Assembly: GCA_041477815.1 (NCBI GenBank)
Contig: JBGOUV010000019.1
Span: 1 to 32,509, forward strand
Length of the DNA: 32,509 nucleotides
DNA from: JBGOUV01 sp041477815
Lineage (GTDB): Bacteria; Acidobacteriota; Terriglobia; Bryobacterales; JACQDG01
Direction of reading: 5' to 3'
Part shown: piece by piece, positions 30,158-32,509 of the stretch
Numbering within the stretch: the stretch's first letter is position 1
Layout: every line of letters starts with the position of its first letter
Position numbers and translations under genes: made by a program
The notes under the pieces: model-generated
The model's database searches: none
What the model saw: the letters and a program-made list of their open reading frames with translations, nothing else
Told to the model about the DNA's origin: nothing

Positions 30158-31342
30158 ATGAGCGTCGTTGAATTTCTCGGGTTGCGCAGAAATATCGTCC
30201 TGCTGCTGGTGGCGATCGTGGTAATCGGGGCCGGCGAAGAGACCTGGATGCGCTTCGTGCCGAAGTACCTGGAGTCGCTGGGGGCGGGAGCGCTGGTCAT
30301 CGGGCTGTACGATGCCATTAAGACACTGCTGGGGGCCGTGTACGCCTACCCCGGCGGCGTGCTGGTGGACCGCTGGGGGCACCGGCGGGCGCTGGTGGCG
30401 TTCAACGCGGTGTCCATGGCCGGGTATGCGCTGGTGGTAGCGGTGCCGCATTGGGGAGCGGTGCTGGGGGCGACCTTCCTGTTCCTGGCGTGGAGCACCT
30501 TCTCGCTGCCGGCCACGTTTTCACTGGTAGGGGCGAGTCTGCCCGCCCACAAGCTCACCATGGGGATCGGGGTGCAGTCGCTTCTCAAGCGCTTGCCCAT
30601 CCTCATCGGACCGGTGGTAGGAGGCGTGCTGATCGACCGCTTCGGTATCAGGCAGGGGGTTGCGATCGGGGCGGCGGTGTCGATCGTCCTGGGGGCGTTC
30701 ACGATCGGGGTGCAGCGGCAGATCCGGGAGGAGACGGCTGGCCCGGCCAAAGCGCGCGAGGAGGGCTTCCGCGCCGTGGTGCGCGGGATGGATCCGCGCC
30801 TGCGGCATCTGCTCTGGAGCGACATCCTGATCCGGTTCTGCGAGCGCATCCCCTTCGCGTGGGTGGTGATCTATGCGATGGACGACGTAGGGGTCAGCGC
30901 GACCCAAGTGGGGGTGCTGATCGCCGTGGAGATGGCCACGGCGATAGCCTGCTACGTGCCGGTGTCGCACCTGGCGGACCGGTACGGAAAGGAGCCGTTC
31001 GTTATCGTCACCTTCGTCTTCTTCACCCTGTTCCCGGTGGCGCTGGTGATGGCCAAGAGCTTTCCGCTGCTGGTGGCGGCGTTCGTGGTGCGGGGGTTGA
31101 AGGAGTTCGGAGATCCGTCGCGGAAGGCGCTGATCGTGCAGTACGCGGCGCCGGAGATGCGGGGGCGGGTGATCGGGGCCTACTACCTCATCCGCGATAC
31201 CGTAGTGGCCGGCGGGTCCTTCGTGGGGGCGGCGCTGTGGAAGCTGGGGCCGGAGGTGAACTTCTGGTCCGCGGCGGCGCTGGGGGCGGCGGGGACGGTG
31301 TTTTACGTGGCCACCCGGCGGCAGGAAGCTGGTAGACTGTGA
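30158..31342 (+). CDS. MFS transporter
   Basis: This is a 394-residue protein with about twelve hydrophobic segments and the usual two six-helix halves. NIVLLLVAIVVIGAGEETWM is helix 1. The loop between helices 2 and 3 reads GVLVDRWGHRRALVAFNAVS, the G-x-x-x-D-R-x-G-R-R signature, and the second half repeats it as VSHLADRYGKEPFVIVTFVF. The central loop carries RQIREETAGPAKAREEGFRA. It is a secondary carrier of the drug/sugar-porter type; the substrate cannot be told. ATG 30158 follows a GC hairpin region (stem 30125-30140, CGGGCG/CGCCCG) that could end the preceding transcript. The following Uma2 gene starts right at its stop. Confidence 0.9.
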   Translation: MSVVEFLGLRRNIVLLLVAIVVIGAGEETWMRFVPKYLESLGAGALVIGLYDAIKTLLGAVYAYPGGVLVDRWGHRRALVAFNAVSMAGYALVVAVPHWGAVLGATFLFLAWSTFSLPATFSLVGASLPAHKLTMGIGVQSLLKRLPILIGPVVGGVLIDRFGIRQGVAIGAAVSIVLGAFTIGVQRQIREETAGPAKAREEGFRAVVRGMDPRLRHLLWSDILIRFCERIPFAWVVIYAMDDVGVSATQVGVLIAVEMATAIACYVPVSHLADRYGKEPFVIVTFVFFTLFPVALVMAKSFPLLVAAFVVRGLKEFGDPSRKALIVQYAAPEMRGRVIGAYYLIRDTVVAGGSFVGAALWKLGPEVNFWSAAALGAAGTVFYVATRRQEAGRL

Positions 31343-31344
31343 CC

Positions 31345-31848
31345 ATGGCGACGAAGACCCTGCTCACCGAGGAAGAGTACCTCGCGATGAGCTTCGACGA
31401 CCGAACTCCCGAGTACGTCGACGGGGAGCTGGTGGAGAGAGCTTGGCCAAACAGATCGCATAGCAAGACACAGCATAAGTTCGGCCGCGCGTTCGGAAGG
31501 CTGGAAGAGCGGCTGCCGATCTACGTACGCCCCGAACTCCGCCTGCGGGTCGCCCCCAGGAAATACCGCATCGCCGACCTGGTAGTCTATGCCTATGAGG
31601 AGCCGGTCGAGGAGTTGCCCGATCAGGTTCCCCTGGTGGTCGTCGAGATCGTTTCGCCGGACGACAAATACGCCGAGCTCATGAAAAAACTGGAAGAGTA
31701 CCGGGCGTGGGGCGTCCCCCACGTCTGGCTGGCCGATCCGGCCCAGCGCCGCATCTGTGTGTACCGCGACGGCGGGCGGGTCCCCGTGACGGTATTAGAA
31801 CTGCCTGAGTTCGGGGTCCAGATCCCAGTGGAAGAGATTCTTGGGTAG
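31345..31848 (+). CDS. Uma2-family endonuclease-like protein (DUF820, PD-(D/E)XK fold)
   Basis: This is a 167-residue protein from ATG 31345; a GTG at 31339, two codons earlier, is also possible. Family features are TLLTEEEYLAMSFDDRTPEY with VDGELVER, LRLRVAPRKYRIADLVVYA (catalytic-site Asp), VPLVVVEIVSPDDKYAELMK with the E-x-V-S-P strand, KKLEEYRAWGVPHVWLADP, and ILELPEFGV-like end strands (VLELPEFGVQIPVEEILG). The fold is that of PD-(D/E)XK nucleases. The family is often present in many copies in cyanobacteria and acidobacteria, and its physiological role is poorly known. It ends 2 nt before the next kinase start and seems intact. Confidence 0.9.
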   Translation: MATKTLLTEEEYLAMSFDDRTPEYVDGELVERAWPNRSHSKTQHKFGRAFGRLEERLPIYVRPELRLRVAPRKYRIADLVVYAYEEPVEELPDQVPLVVVEIVSPDDKYAELMKKLEEYRAWGVPHVWLADPAQRRICVYRDGGRVPVTVLELPEFGVQIPVEEILG

Positions 31849-31850
31849 CA

Positions 31851-32509
<659 letters not shown>

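Overview
The window is GC-rich bacterial DNA with little intergenic space. It looks like an acidobacterium of the Solibacter/Bryobacter type. The reasons are several eukaryotic-like Ser/Thr kinases fused to PD40/WD40-like or TPR sensor regions, a very large Oar-like TonB-dependent receptor with an N-terminal carboxypeptidase-regulatory-like domain, and HicAB, Uma2, RraA, LmbE and rhomboid genes of the kind common in that group. This is inference from family content; no rRNA or tRNA gene is visible.

Layout. (1) 1-5198: a tandem kinase array. A 5'-truncated kinase-PD40 gene and a complete one overlap by ATGA, and a third copy is reduced by an internal deletion to its first ~50 and last ~14 codons. 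(2) 5277-10538: an exported GlcG/HbpS-like protein, a perfect 16-bp hairpin, a decayed minus-strand gene tail, the Oar-like receptor, and a small gene overlapping a truncated nucleotidyltransferase. (3) 10539-12071: a Gfo/Idh/MocA oxidoreductase and a hicBA toxin-antitoxin module whose hicA carries a one-base insertion. A 34-bp repeat with the layout of a sigma-70 promoter lies on both sides of hicBA. (4) 12179-17720: a tight six-gene operon, the most interesting part. It encodes a coiled-coil protein, PspA/IM30, a membrane-anchored NitT/TauT-type substrate-binding protein fused to an OmpA domain, the matching ABC permease and ATPase, and a membrane-hairpin coiled-coil protein. An intact hicAB pair on the minus strand separates it from a two-module AAA+ ATPase (18545-20260).

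(5) 20293-22364: a LmbE/PIG-L deacetylase, a small unknown gene and an RraA-family protein. (6) 22387-25851: a kinase-TolB-TPR receptor, an unknown 126-residue protein and a PPOX-type flavoprotein, nearly or actually overlapping. (7) 25887-31848: a minus-strand glycosyltransferase divergent from a polyprenyl-phosphate sugar transferase, then rhomboid protease, DUF1259 (LppY/LpqO), MFS transporter and Uma2 nuclease genes. (8) 31851-end: another Ser/Thr kinase cut by the window edge.

Best candidate for an undescribed system: the PspA + OmpA-fused ABC transporter + coiled-coil proteins + AAA+ ATPase locus. PspA belongs to the ESCRT-III superfamily, and a neighbouring AAA+ ATPase suggests a membrane-maintenance machine tied to the cell wall through the OmpA domain. 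The gene content is read directly from the sequence; the joint function is inference. No CRISPR array, insertion sequence or complete prophage was seen.
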